Under the pieces are notes generated by a model that did not search any database, had not been told where the DNA came from, and saw only the letters and a program-made list of their open reading frames with translations. A stretch of DNA of 64,000 nucleotides from Iris pallida (taxonomy: Eukaryota; Streptophyta; Magnoliopsida; Asparagales; Iridaceae), in NCBI GenBank assembly GCA_029216955.1, contig JANAVB010031417.1, forward strand, positions 22,945,917-23,009,916, written 5' to 3'. Both the position numbers and the translations under genes were made by a program. How positions within the stretch are numbered: the first letter of the stretch is position 1; every line of letters begins with the position of its first letter. Positions 46,477-59,600 of the stretch are shown here, piece by piece.

Positions 46477-47436
46477 ATTTTCATTCAGAGCATCCAAACT
46501 TAAATAAATTCTATCCAAAGCATCAAAATTTAACAAATTCTAAAATAAGCATCAAAACGTCCATCGGATGGACGTTTTCTATTTTTTAATATTATTTTTT
46601 ATTGACCTATTTTCTCTCTGTTAACGACGTTTTAAAAAAATATATAGAAAATGAAGGGCATTTTCCTAGGGAAAACGTCTTTCTATTTTTTATTATTTTT
46701 TGGGTAACGACGAAAACAGAAAGTGATGCTACAAAGAAGGAAACAGAAATAAAAAAAAAAGCAAAATTAATTACACAAGTTCACTCCATGCCATACTTCC
46801 ATAGACCGGCTCCTAATTAATTACACAAAAGGAAACATGAAAATTTTTCTAAAAAAAAAATATTATCCACGTCTCTTTCTATTACGGCTCCTACATTAAC
46901 GTTCAAAATTATGAAAATTTTGAATGAAAGTATGGCATAGAGTGAACTTGTGTAATTAGGAACATTAATATAGGAGCCGTAATAGGAAAAGACGTTGATA
47001 ATATTTTTTTATAATTCTTTTAGGAAAATTTTCATGTTTCTTTCTTGTGTAATTAATTAGGAGCCGACCTATGGAAGTATGGCATAGAGTGAACTTGTAT
47101 AATTAATTTTACTTCTTCTTTTTTTTTTTTTCTGTTTCCTCCTTTGTACTTCTCTGTGTATTTTTTTATTTTAATTTTTGTGTAACTTTCTATTTCGGTC
47201 GTTGTCCAAAAAATAATAAAAAATAGAAAAACGTCATAAGGAAAAACGTCCTTCCTAAGGACATTTTCTTTTTTTCTTTTTTTTTGGGTTAAACGGCATT
47301 AACGGAAAGAAAATGGACAATAAAAATAATATTAAAAAATAGAAAACGTCCATCAGTTTGATGTTTATTTTAAAATTTGTTAAATTTTGATACTTTGGAT
47401 AGAATTTATCTAAATTTGAATACTCTGAATGAAAAT
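46477..47436. mobile_element. 960-bp fold-back element upstream of DiT1
   Basis: The ends ATTTTCATTCAGAG and CTCTGAATGAAAAT are perfect inverted copies. Further paired blocks inside (AAAACGTCCATC, GCCATACTTCCATAG, TAATTAGGAGCC) show that almost the whole length is an imperfect inverted repeat. It ends 259 bp before the DiT1 start codon, so it lies in the promoter region. No coding. Confidence 0.8.
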
Positions 47437-47695
47437 ATTCGTTTTTTCTCTCCTCCTTTAGCTTCTAGATCTAAACTGTCACTCTGCACCACCAAGTCAC
47501 CAGCCAACCATCCCAAATTCCCAGATCCACACTAAACGGGCGGTTCACAGAATCCATCCATCCATCAGCGGACTCTTCAAAGTCTCCCCCCATAGATCCA
47601 ATCGACAAATTGTTATCATCACTTTCATTCCTCCTCTCCTCTCCTCTCTAATGCTCCTCACTTGTTGTTGATCCATTGCAACAAACAAACAAACA

Positions 47696-50600
47696 ATGGC
47701 TTCCTCCTCCTCCATCCTCACCTGCACCAACCTCCGCCTCCGCCTCCCCTCCCGCACCACCAAATCCCACCTCCTCCTCTCCTCCTCCCCCTCCCAATCC
47801 TTCCTCGAAACCCGCAACAAATCCCCTCCTCCTCCTCCTCTCCTCTCCTCCATCTCCCCACTCTCCAAACACCACAAAACATCTCTCCGTCCGCTCATCG
47901 TCCGCGCATCCTCCGCATCCGCACCGTCCGCCCCCGCCCCCGCCCCGTGGCAGGGCGCCGCACTGAAGCCCCTCGCGGCCTCCATCGCCACCGGCGTCCT
48001 CATCTGGTTCCTCCCCGTCCCCGCCGGCGTCACCCGCAACGCCTGGCAGCTCCTCGCCATCTTCCTCGCCACCATCGTCGGCATCATCACCCAGCCCCTC
48101 CCCCTCGGCGCCGTCGCCCTCCTCGGCCTCGGCGCCTCCGTCCTCACCCGGACCCTCCCCTTCTCCGCCGCCTTCTCCGCCTTCGGCGACCCCATCCCCT
48201 GGCTCATCGCCCTCGCCTTCTTCTTCGCCCGCGGCTTCATCAAGACCGGCCTCGGCAACCGCCTCGCCTACCAGTTCGTCTCCCTCTTCGGCTCCTCCAC
48301 CCTCGGCCTCGGCTACTCCCTCGTCTTCTCCGAGGCCCTCCTCGCCCCCGCCATCCCTTCCGTCTCCGCCCGCGCCGGAGGCATCTTCCTCCCCCTCGTC
48401 AAGTCCCTCTGCGTCGCCTGCGGCAGCAACGTCGGCGACGGGACCGAGCGCAAGCTCGGCTCCTGGCTCATGCTCACCTGCTTCCAGACCTCCGTCATCT
48501 CCTCCTCCATGTTCCTCACCGCCATGGCCGCCAACCCGCTCAGCGCCAACCTCACGCTCAACACCATCAAGCAGACCATCGGCTGGACCGACTGGGCAGT
48601 GGCAGCCTTCGTCCCCGGGATGGTATCGCTCATCGTCGTGCCCTTTCTGCTGTACATAATCTACCCCCCCACTGTGAAGAGCAGCCCCGACGCTCCCAAG
48701 CTGGCCAGGGAGAAGCTGGACAAAATGGGGCCCATGACCAAGAACGAGATCATCATGGCCGTGACGCTGCTCCTTACGGTAAATCGATTAGCACTCCTTC
48801 TCTTGATTTTAGTTACCGCGACTGACATTGCAGTAGCTAGGGCGTGCAATGGAGCGCTCGCGGCAGACCTGATATACATAAGAGGTTCCATATTTATGTT
48901 TGAATTTGGTTATTATTTGACTACTGAAACAAATGTGCAATTCTTGGTTAGCAAGGATACAAATTTGGCTAATAAGGTCCCATAGAAGATATAGTTTGCT
49001 TGCTATTCAGAAGACTGGAAACAACTTGGATTGAATAAGTAGGAATGCCATTACAGATTCATGTACTGATTGCGGTAAAGTAATGTGGTGGGATAGCTGT
49101 GGGTACTAGTTAATGTAATTAGGGTTTGACAAGGAAAGAAGGTTGAAGGGACTCCGACAGAGAATTTCCACATTTTCTACCAACATAAATTTATTTGTTG
49201 CGGGAGGAAGGCTCAAGGTCAATTTCAGATAGGTTTTCACTAGGGAATAACAACAAACATAAATTCAGCAATGTAAGGGATATACACGGTTCACAGCAGT
49301 TGAGCTATATCCACCGTGAAGATGATTGAGAGTTTGCCACTATGGAAAATGGAGGAGTCATACGTAGATCTTCGAAGAAACCGCCTCCAATACTCACCCA
49401 ACACCTCACAAAATCTTTGCAAACAAATAGTAACTCACCAGACCCACTAAATAGGAAGCTTAGTACCGTCTTTTGAGGACTTCTGTTACTGCCTTTGTTC
49501 CTCTTGAAATGATGGCAATTGTGGCGCTATTGTGCTGTTGCATGGATACTCCTTTGGAGGACTGTATCTGTGCCGGTATCCCTGTCCGACACGTACTGTA
49601 CTGTACACGAGAAGAGAGAGCAATATTTCTTTGTAGTAAATCCTTTCTAGAACTTTTCAATTTTTTTTACTTTTTGAGAACTAGTTACTATAAAAAAAAA
49701 GCATGCATGACTATGGATTTTGTTAAGGTTTAGGGTCTGCTTGGATTGAGGGGAAAAAGATAAGCAGAGTTAAGTGAAGTGAAGTGAGGGGGAGTAGAGT
49801 CAATACATATAACCTTGCTTGGATTGGAGAGAGAGTTAAAGTGGGATATGTTTAATAACTCTTGCTTGGCTTGGAGGTTTTGAGTGAGAGGAAGATTAAT
49901 AAAAATATAGTAGTTACCAAAATAACCTTATTACATATGTCATAAAATTAAATTTGATTGAAATTTCAATTAGAACTTGTCAAAATATCTTCACAAATGA
50001 GGAAGTTACGGAGCAATATGTTGAAAGAAAAAAATGGAGAAAAAAATTATAATATTTTATAAGACAAATAAGGGTACTTATGACTTTTTAAACAAAATCC
50101 CTCAATCCCCCTCGTTAACCCTCCGATTTGGGGGGTTGAAAATAGACAAAATATGGTTAAATAAACCCTTAACCCTCTATAACCTCCTCCTAAACCCCCA
50201 CCCTCAAACCAAGCATGATTTTTATTTTCCCTCACTTAACTCTCTTAACCCTCAATCCAAGGAGTCCCTTAAAGAATGAAATATGAACATACATACTTCT
50301 TATGTGCATTTATTAGTGTATCCATGTCGTACATGTATCCTGAATTTTCTAAAATACTACATTGTGAATCCAAATTGTGTACGTATTTGAATCTGTATCC
50401 ATGTCTATGCAACCTAGTTGCACCCTTTTTTGTCCTAAAGGTAGTACAACTGGCTACTACCAAAGAAGAGCTGATGCTCCCTGTTATATAATAGAGCTGA
50501 GCAACAACACAGAGTGTGTGGGGGGGGGGGGGGGGGGGGGTGTCACGCCCCGATCCGGAAAATCGCTCGTCCTCGCTAGATTTTACCCGAATCATCGTCC

Positions 50601-53600
50601 TCGCTGGACGTGATGCCGCACGAGCCTGGAGTTGCGCTCGTGCAAGGCAAGATAACATGTTCACATAGTGTTTATCTCAAATTGATAACATAAGCAGCGG
50701 AAGGAAACGAGGTATAACATAAGAATCTCTTTTATTGATAACAAACTGAAGATTACAAATGCTCTGAATAGCCCAACATATATGCCAATTGGCTACAACG
50801 CTCATGATCTCTCTAGCTCACAAAGGATTACATTGTTCCATACATTATGCCTCTTTATAGCCACCAAGTAGTCTTCGGCCGAACATCTCCATGTCGCAAG
50901 TCCGAACGTCTATGCGGTAGCTCCTCTTTAAACGCTAAGGACCCCATGTCTCGGCGCGTCCAAGCCAAGCCCCGTCCCGAGCCGATCATAACCTGAACCT
51001 GCACACAAACTAGTAGGGGATTAGTGCTTTCGTCCTCGCTTCGCACTGATCAAGATCCGCTCGTACCCAAACCAAACACTAAGTATATTTAGTGAAACAA
51101 GCATCTTAATTTGTGATTTTTCTATTTAGCCTTAGGATCAGTTTCATGTCAATATCCAATGCATAGCAACTTAATATAAATGTGTCCAACATCGTGTTCC
51201 TGCAGCAGATACAGTTAGACATAATCTGGACATAAACATAGTGATTTGTGCTCATCCCGTCCCATTTTGCCTAGCCTGCAATGGTTAGAACTTTACGTAA
51301 GAGATCATATAATTCACGCAATCAACCGACCATACTTAAGCATATGCATAAGGGTAGCAGGCCCTGCGCCTGCACCCAGCTCTAATCTCAGCCCATCAGC
51401 CCTATCTATATGAAGGTCACGGTGTTTCGCACCGTAATGGACTTGGCATCTCTTATGTGTAAGCCTATGATCACTTCGATACGGGTTGCTAGCCCAGTAT
51501 CCGAAGGATCCCAAACTTACTAATATCATAGCTTATCACAGCATTGGACGGTCGCAATCCGTCCTAATGATGTGCACCATAAATACCATACATAATTCTC
51601 TCCTAGGCCGAACGGTCCCGGTGCCCCGGTCGTAACCGTCCGAGGGAAGCCGCACCCGTGCACGGGCCATCCGAGTCCATTGACCATGCAATACGCGTCA
51701 TAGCATACAAGTCATATCATTCCAACCAAATCTTACGTTCCATAAACATATTCATGCTCCATAAACATATTCATGTTCCGTAAACATAATCCATTCTCTC
51801 TATCTCAAGTTTAGACGGCATTATGTCCCAACACATCCGTATTGATGCATGACGCTCAACGGCTTAGACTTCTCGTATTTTTATTCAACGCGTTCCTTTC
51901 ATAAGTTATTCACATAGCCTAGTTCCGTAGTTACTTAGTCTTTTCATATATTTTGTGCACGAGGGCACGCTTAACGCCATAATCAATGTTCTAAGCATAG
52001 TGTTCAATGTTCTCGGAGCCGTGCACGTGGTGCACATCTCGATGTTGTCTTTCAATGTTCTACCATCACCGTCCTATCGCGATCCGTACACTTGATGCAC
52101 GTCGCTTCAATTGTTCAATGTTCAATGTTCTACCTTAATGTTCAACACATACTAAGACACTTACTCGCCGAGCCACGCTCGCTAACATAATGGCAACTTA
52201 CGCATGCAAGGATATATTTTTATTAGACGTGAAGGAATAGGGAGAGAGAGTCAAGAACCCGCCCACCTTAAGTCGATACGCCTTGTCGTTTCGCCGAGTT
52301 GATGCGGCTGGATTCCATAACTTGGTCGCATAGCTAACTCTCGGACTTAGCCATTCCTTTGAACTACTCGGTTGATTTAGTCTATCGTGTCCATGCCACA
52401 CTCCGTTGCAAGGAGATGATTTGGTTTCGCGGACACTTCACTAAATAAGGCAAAATGCCGACCTCTTATCGTCCAGCGTAAAAGCATAGTCTGCACACTA
52501 GATCAACTAAAATCAGCACTTGCTTCAAACGGGACTTATCCTTTGCATCGATTCGATTCATAGATTCCAATCGACTCAAAGCTTACCTTTGGCCAATGTA
52601 ACTCTTGCATCGATTCGCATCGATACTTCATCGGGTCAACGCAACTCTTCGAGTCAGTGACTCATCATAATGTACCGTGCGGAGTGGGGCATTACATAAT
52701 ATACCACTCAAAACAAGGTTCGTCCTCGAACCGAAACCAACACTTAAATCCAAGTGTCTCGCTAGATCGTTTCACGATCTCGTGCTACTATCGTTGGAAT
52801 CATACAACTTAGTTTGGATCATACACATATTTTAGGTGTCCCACCAATATATGCATTTCAGCCAAGCTCAGTTGTAGGATATCGGGACAACTAACAAGCT
52901 CAACTTAAATCTCAAGCACCAATCAGTCCGTCCTCGACTTAGTCAGACCTTAACACATATTCCTAGAGTCCTGCTCGCAAACATCTTCGCATATAACTTG
53001 ATCCAAACCATAACTTCGATCTCATAAGTTTCTCGACGGTCATCTAACGCATGCATTGCATTAAGCCGTTGCGCGTCCGATCGCAACAATTCTTCGCAAT
53101 GCCTACTCGTCCAATCGTTTCCTATCTCTCACATAACTCAACTCTTTCGTCCAATCATTCATAACATTTGGCCTTAACGACATGGACTAAGTCCAACATG
53201 TCACAAATTCATTTGCCTACAATCCGTACTAAGTCTCGCACACAACTATCCCAACACGACCCACGTTCTCGAACTGCCTACGCATCGTGTTTGGGGCTAC
53301 CCCCGCTAGGTAACTTATCCAGACATTATGCTTAATCTCTCCTGACACAAGAGGTCCACTTGAGTCTACGATGCTCAAAGACAATAATCTTTCTGACCCA
53401 AGGTCTCTTACAATACTTCCATCTCCTATTCTCGATCGAGTACAAATCCTTTACTCAATTCTCGAATCAATCCCGACTAGTTCGTTTCGTAATATAGATA
53501 GCGCGCTCAACACACATAGCCTATCCGTTACTCAAACCGATCTACGACACGACTCTTAGGGTCGTTCTACTATCCGTCGCTCTCGCGCATTGCAGAATTC

Positions 53601-56600
53601 TTGCAATCGCCTTACCGCATCCCTATGCTAAGTACGTTCCTCAACATCTATTCGATCATCGACCAACCAAGTCTATTTGCATACTTATTCGATCGATCAT
53701 AATTTTCCTTTTCTGACCATATCGTTCTAGACGAAGGCTACTCGCTAACTTTCGAAATACGATACTCACTCGCTTAGACTTATCCTCAACATGCACTATA
53801 TTATCCTTCATCCTCGACGGAATTTCTCATGCGACTCCATTGGGTCATCCTATGGGACTAACATTCACTTGATTTGGCGGTCAAGTCTTCTAGGGTCATC
53901 TGCCCCGAAACTACGCTCGATAATTCAAGATCATCAACGAGGGACAGTTACAACGAACCATGCTATATCCTATCGCGAAGCCAAATCAATCTCCGACAAT
54001 TCCTATGAGACTTTTATCCAATTCGACATAATTTACCAATCCACAATTTCTCTACTCTCGCGCAACTGATGCGCCGTTGCTACTCGAATGACTCATGCGC
54101 TTGCGCGTCGTTACTACTCGAATCACTCATGCATTACCGTCGACTATTTTCGCTAGTCGTATGACGTTTACTCGCCTCAAGTCCGAGTTTACCTATTCGT
54201 GATCATAGTTCGACACATTCCATACTCCTCGAAACCATCCTCGAACAACTTTCGCATCAAACCTCAAGTCAAATCCAATTTGCCACGTCTTGCAAGTTCG
54301 ATCATCCTCGCTGGATGAATCACCATACCAGCGCTCACGCGGAATGATCGTCCTAATTTGGCGTGACGCATGTGCGATGCTGGAGTTGCACTCGCATAAG
54401 ACAAGAATGTCAACATTATGGTTATCCTCGAAACAATCAAGCACTTTCGTTTTCTTTCGAGTAACATCCATCGACTCTCAAATTCTTCGAAGCATTCCTA
54501 CCGTTATCATCCAAACTGCCATCAACTTAACTTGCATCCTATTCATCCAACAACAATGCTTAACACAATTTTCGTTCATTCGATCAGAGTATCCCTGAGT
54601 TATTATATATCGTCCTTGATACCCCTCAATACCATCGTCGATATGCATGACTTGAACATCTTCCTTTCTCATAAGCTCCAATTCGTTGCAATCACTGTTA
54701 TCATCCGAACTCGAATACGAATCAAGTCTTGCACACATCAAGATTTATTCCGTTATAATTAACTTCCATAATCGCGACACAATTTTCAATTCACATATTC
54801 ATTCTCATATTCCTAACTCGCACTTCCAAAGTCGTGCTACCGACTACTCGCGCTAACTCAAATTCGTTCGCACGATTTCATCGTACATACTCATCTCATT
54901 CCGAACAAATCTTTGTACTAACTCAATGCAAATTCGACCGAGTCAACTATTTCCTCAATGCCACATTTCCTTGCTATGCTCAGCCTACCGTTCGACTTAC
55001 GCTTAACGACTCTTATCCGACGTATCATCTATAGATGCGACTTCGCACATAATCATTCAACTTAATTCATCGAAGCATACTTGCATCGACTTCTATCGAG
55101 TCATTCCCACTCGAGTCTCGTCATTATTCCGTTCGTTGCGGACAAACCTATCATAACCGATACAATCGTCTCGACGCGATCTATTGCAAGTCACCAAGCG
55201 GCTTAACATAACTATCGCTAAGTGGCATTGTATATACCACTCAGAAATCGAGCCTATCATTATCGATACGATGCTTCACTGCACTGATCGCACAAGTGGT
55301 ATTGCATATACCACTCGAAATCGAGTCATTACTCGACATCACATTCCGCATAGGTCCGACATCTATTTCTCAATCAACTATCCCGTATGGCGATCTTTCC
55401 GATCTCAGCTCTAGCGTTCTTCTTACTCGAGTTGGCACAACAACTGAACCAACATGATAGTCGTTCGCTCAAGTTTGACATACATTCGATCTAACCGTAG
55501 CAACATTCGCTTATTCAAAGCTCAATGCGACATACGGCCAACATAAACGTTCGCCTACTCAACTCGACTCGTTACTCATTGCAACTCGTGCAACAGTTCA
55601 CTCTCGATACTTAAGGTCATTACTTAATCTCGTTTAACATATCGCTATCCATCCGCATAGCCATACAACACGTATCTTACCCTGTCGACTCGTTGCACTG
55701 ATGCAACGAACGATTCACGACTTGCTGCACTCCGTGCAAACAACAACACATAGCCACATAACATGCATCGTCTCATATCTCGACTCGTTGCACTTCGTGC
55801 AACCAAGAACACATATCTCCTCGCACTTTGTGCGACCAACAACACATAACTCCTCGCACTTCGTGCGATCAACAATACTTATATCATTGCACTTCGTGCA
55901 ACCAACATCACCATATTCGTTGCACTTCATGCAACCGACGACTCGCAACTTTGTTGCACTTCGGGAAACCAACATCTTATAACTCATTGCACTTCGTGCA
56001 ACCAATATTCTCCGATGGCACTCGGAGATCACGTGATAGTCACGACATACGTGTGGCAAACGTACTCACTTAATATAGACTTATTGTATGGAACATCCAA
56101 TGTAGCGTCGAGCAGATCCATGAGCCATGCGGTTGCGGAAACAACTTAGAGTCAACTGATTTCAATAGCAAAGCAACTGAGGGTCAAAGAGATTCGTTTA
56201 CGGTCCAGAGGATGGAACCGCTCTGATACCAACTTGTCACGCCCCGATCCGGGAAATCGCTCATCCTCGCTAGATTTTACCCGAATCATCGTCCTCGCTG
56301 GGACGTGATGCCGCACGAGCCTGGAGTTGCGCTCGTGCAAGGCAAGATAACATGTTCACATAGTGTTTATCTCAAATTGATAACATAAGCAGCGGAAGGA
56401 AACAAGGTATAACATAAGAATATCTTTTATTGATAACATAATAATATCTTTTATTTGAATCTGTATCCATGTCTATGCAACCTAGTTGCACCTTTTTTTG
56501 TCCTAAAGGTAGTACAACTGGCTACTACCAAAGAAGAGCTGATGCTCCCTGTTATATAATAGAGCTGCCAAGAAATACACACTCACAGATATATATACGG

Positions 56601-59600
56601 CTAATTGTCACTAAAATACCCTGAAGTATCACAAATTTTCACTTTAATACCCTAAACTTTTCCTTTTTATGAAATTGATAGCATGGAATTTCTTTCTCAT
56701 TTAAACGCTGAACTCTCTTTCTCTCTCTTTTTAATCTGTCCCTAACAGAAAATGCCAAAAGAATACACACCCTTGCTTGAAAACTATTTTCAGAAAATCC
56801 TAACCCTCTCCCAACCGCCAATCCCCCTGCCCCCTCCCAACCTGTCATTGGTGCTGTCTTACACCCCTTGCTGCCAGCACTCCCTGGCAACTGCTGCCAC
56901 ACCTGCTACCTGCACAAAATGGCACTTGTTGTCATTTTGGTGTATTATGCGGTAGCTGCCGGCCGAGGTTGCACCGGCAATGGGAGGGGAGGGAACAACA
57001 CAGTGTGTGTGTGTGGGGGGGGGGGGGGGGGGTTGTTTTTTTTAAAAGATTAGTTTCTATTTCTTTTTATGGGTAGAATTATTATAGGTTTTTATGGTAC
57101 AATTATTGCACAGGTAGAAAAGCCCTAAACAGTCACGTGCTTTGAATATATTCAGGAGTAAGAAGAGCTGAGCAGAATCGAAGACGAAATAAGAAAAGAG
57201 GGAGAGGGTGTATTAAATAGAGTTTCACCATATGATAAAGCTTGTGAGGCCTGCAGGGAAGGCGGTGCCTCAAGGTGGTGATTAGGGGGGGGGGGATAAA
57301 TTCGATCTATTCAGTTTAACAAAACCATACCTTTCCAAAATTGTACTAAACCGTAAAACGCATGCTACTGAACCAAACTCCACTGCACGACCCAAAATTG
57401 TATTTGACTGACCTGTACTAATAATTCGATTAATTTGGTGATTGGTTTTAATTGCAATCTACTTAAACGTTCAAAAAGAAAAGAGAAACTAAAAGGTTAA
57501 AGTCATGACTCAAAACATACTCTAATAAAGAGCCATGCAAGGAGGAGGCGTAGTTGTAATATTGTGTGGTTTGTGCATTTTGAACCGAATTGTTTCCCAA
57601 AACCGCAACCCAAACAACAAAATTGCAATTCTACGAATTCAAAGCTACAAACTAAACCGTTTTCCTAGCAACTGAACCAAATAGTCTAATTTGGTTTGAT
57701 GTTCAGTTTCAGATAAACAATGGTGACCGAGAAAGAGTAATAGGTGTTGTGAGGGTTTTACTTTGATATTGGGATGAGGAAGAGTTTGGAGGAAGAGAGA
57801 TTTCCATGTCTTGCTTATAGTTTGCATGTTTGGATGCTGTGAGGGAGACACTCAAGATTAAATTTAGGGGTGCATAATAGGTAAGCTAAGATAAGCTCGT
57901 GGTTTTATGACTTGGAATCTTGTTAACATATACACATAATTATAATAATTATAGATGTATTGTTCAATAAAAAAGATATACATAATACTATATGTATTTT
58001 TTAACCATAAATCAATATCCAATATATTAATTGTTGTTGAAAATATAAAAAACAAGAAGAGAAATAGTTGAAAAATTCTACATGTAAGAAGAGTCGATAA
58101 AAAGTGGACAAGTATGTGGTAGTTGTGCAATAAGGTAGAAAATGATTTCTTAGATGATATCTAATAAAGAAAAATTAACCTGGAGTTTAGATGGCAATCA
58201 AGCCTAACTTGAAAATAAACTATAGAATCAATGGAGAAAGAGTATTGCGGGCATCTTGGGCGATAGGAATGAGTTGTGGGCATCTTGTTAACATATACAC
58301 ATAATTATAATAATTATAGATGAATTGTTCAATAAAAAAGATATACATAATACTATATGTATTTTTTAACCATAAATCAATATTGAATATATTAATTATT
58401 GTTGAAAATATAAAAAACAAGAAGAGAAATGGCATGTAAGAAGAGTCCATAAACAGTGGACTTGTATGTGGTAGTTGTGCAATAAGGTAGAAAATGATTT
58501 CTTAGATGATATCTAATAAAAAAAATTAACCTGGAGTTTAGATGACAATCAAGCCTAACTTGGAAATAAACTATAGAATCAATGGAGAAAGAGTATTGCA
58601 GGCATCTTGGGTGATAGAAATGAGTTGCGGGCATTTTCAGCGACGAGAAGTGAGCTACAACCATCTTGGTGGTCGAAGAACGTTACAGAGAGTAGTGACC
58701 TTCGTGGAGGCGAGGGATTTAGGTTCCAGCCTTCTAGACGACGAAAAAGTGAGCTACGACCTTCTTGGTCAAGAGAGTGAGAAGTTGACTATTCATGTAG
58801 AGTGGTTGAAGAGTGAATGTTGGCCAAGGGGACCAAAATGTTGTTAGACAAGTGGACACACAAAATGGTTGACAAGTAGGTAACTCAGAAGTATATTCGA
58901 GAACTTCTAATGAGTGGGCCATAAGAGTTGTTAAATCGATAATAAATGCATTATAATTGATTTTTAATACATAATAATATATTAATGGTTGAAAAATTCT
59001 ACATGTAAGAGTAGTTGATACGAAATGAACAAGTATGTAATAGTTGTGCAATAAAGCTAGCAAATGATTTCTTAGATAATAGCGCTAATAAAGAGAGACA
59101 ACATAAACAAGAAAATGAATACTTTTCTAGACTCCCCCACAACGTGGAGCTTAGATGGCAATCAAGCCTATTATGGAAAGAAACCTAGAATCAATGGAGA
59201 AATATGATTCTACCATTCTGGCCATCAACGGTGATAAAAATGTGTTGCAACCATCTTCAGAGACGAGAAAGTCAGCTACAACCATCTTCAGAGACGAGAA
59301 AGTGAGCTACAACTATCTTAGCGGTTAAGAGAGTTAGGACCTTCGTTGTGGCAATGGATCCAAGTTGCAACCTTTTTGGACGACGAAAGAGTAAGTTATG
59401 ACCTTTTTGGATGGTAAGAAAGAGATTGAGAAGTAGATTGTGAGACCTTTTGACAAATTGGCTAGTGAGAAGTATATCCGAGAACTTTTGACGCATGTGC
59501 TATAAGAGCTGATGACCTATAAGAACTTTTGACGCATGTGCTATAAGAACTTTTGACGCATGTGCTATAAGAGCTGATGACCTAGTGGAGGAAGACAAGT

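Larger units (their letters stand above)
50541..56440 (-). mobile_element. LARD-2, right LTR truncated
   Basis: Left LTR 50541-52696 (2,156 bp, TGTCACGCCCC...GGGGCATTACA), internal region 52697-56234, then only about 205 bp of the other LTR (56235 to about 56440) before it breaks off. The primer site TTGGTATCAGAGC (minus strand, about 56220-56233, one mismatch) is for initiator tRNA-Met. There is no gag or pol. It is related to LARD-1 but clearly diverged. No target duplication can be assigned because the right end is lost. It is antisense to DiT1. Confidence 0.85.

Noticed and set aside
47545..48825. Minus-strand 237-aa and plus-strand 387-aa frames over DiT1 exon 1
   Set aside because: Shadows of the GC-rich DiT1 coding exon. 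Arg/Pro-rich text without domain.
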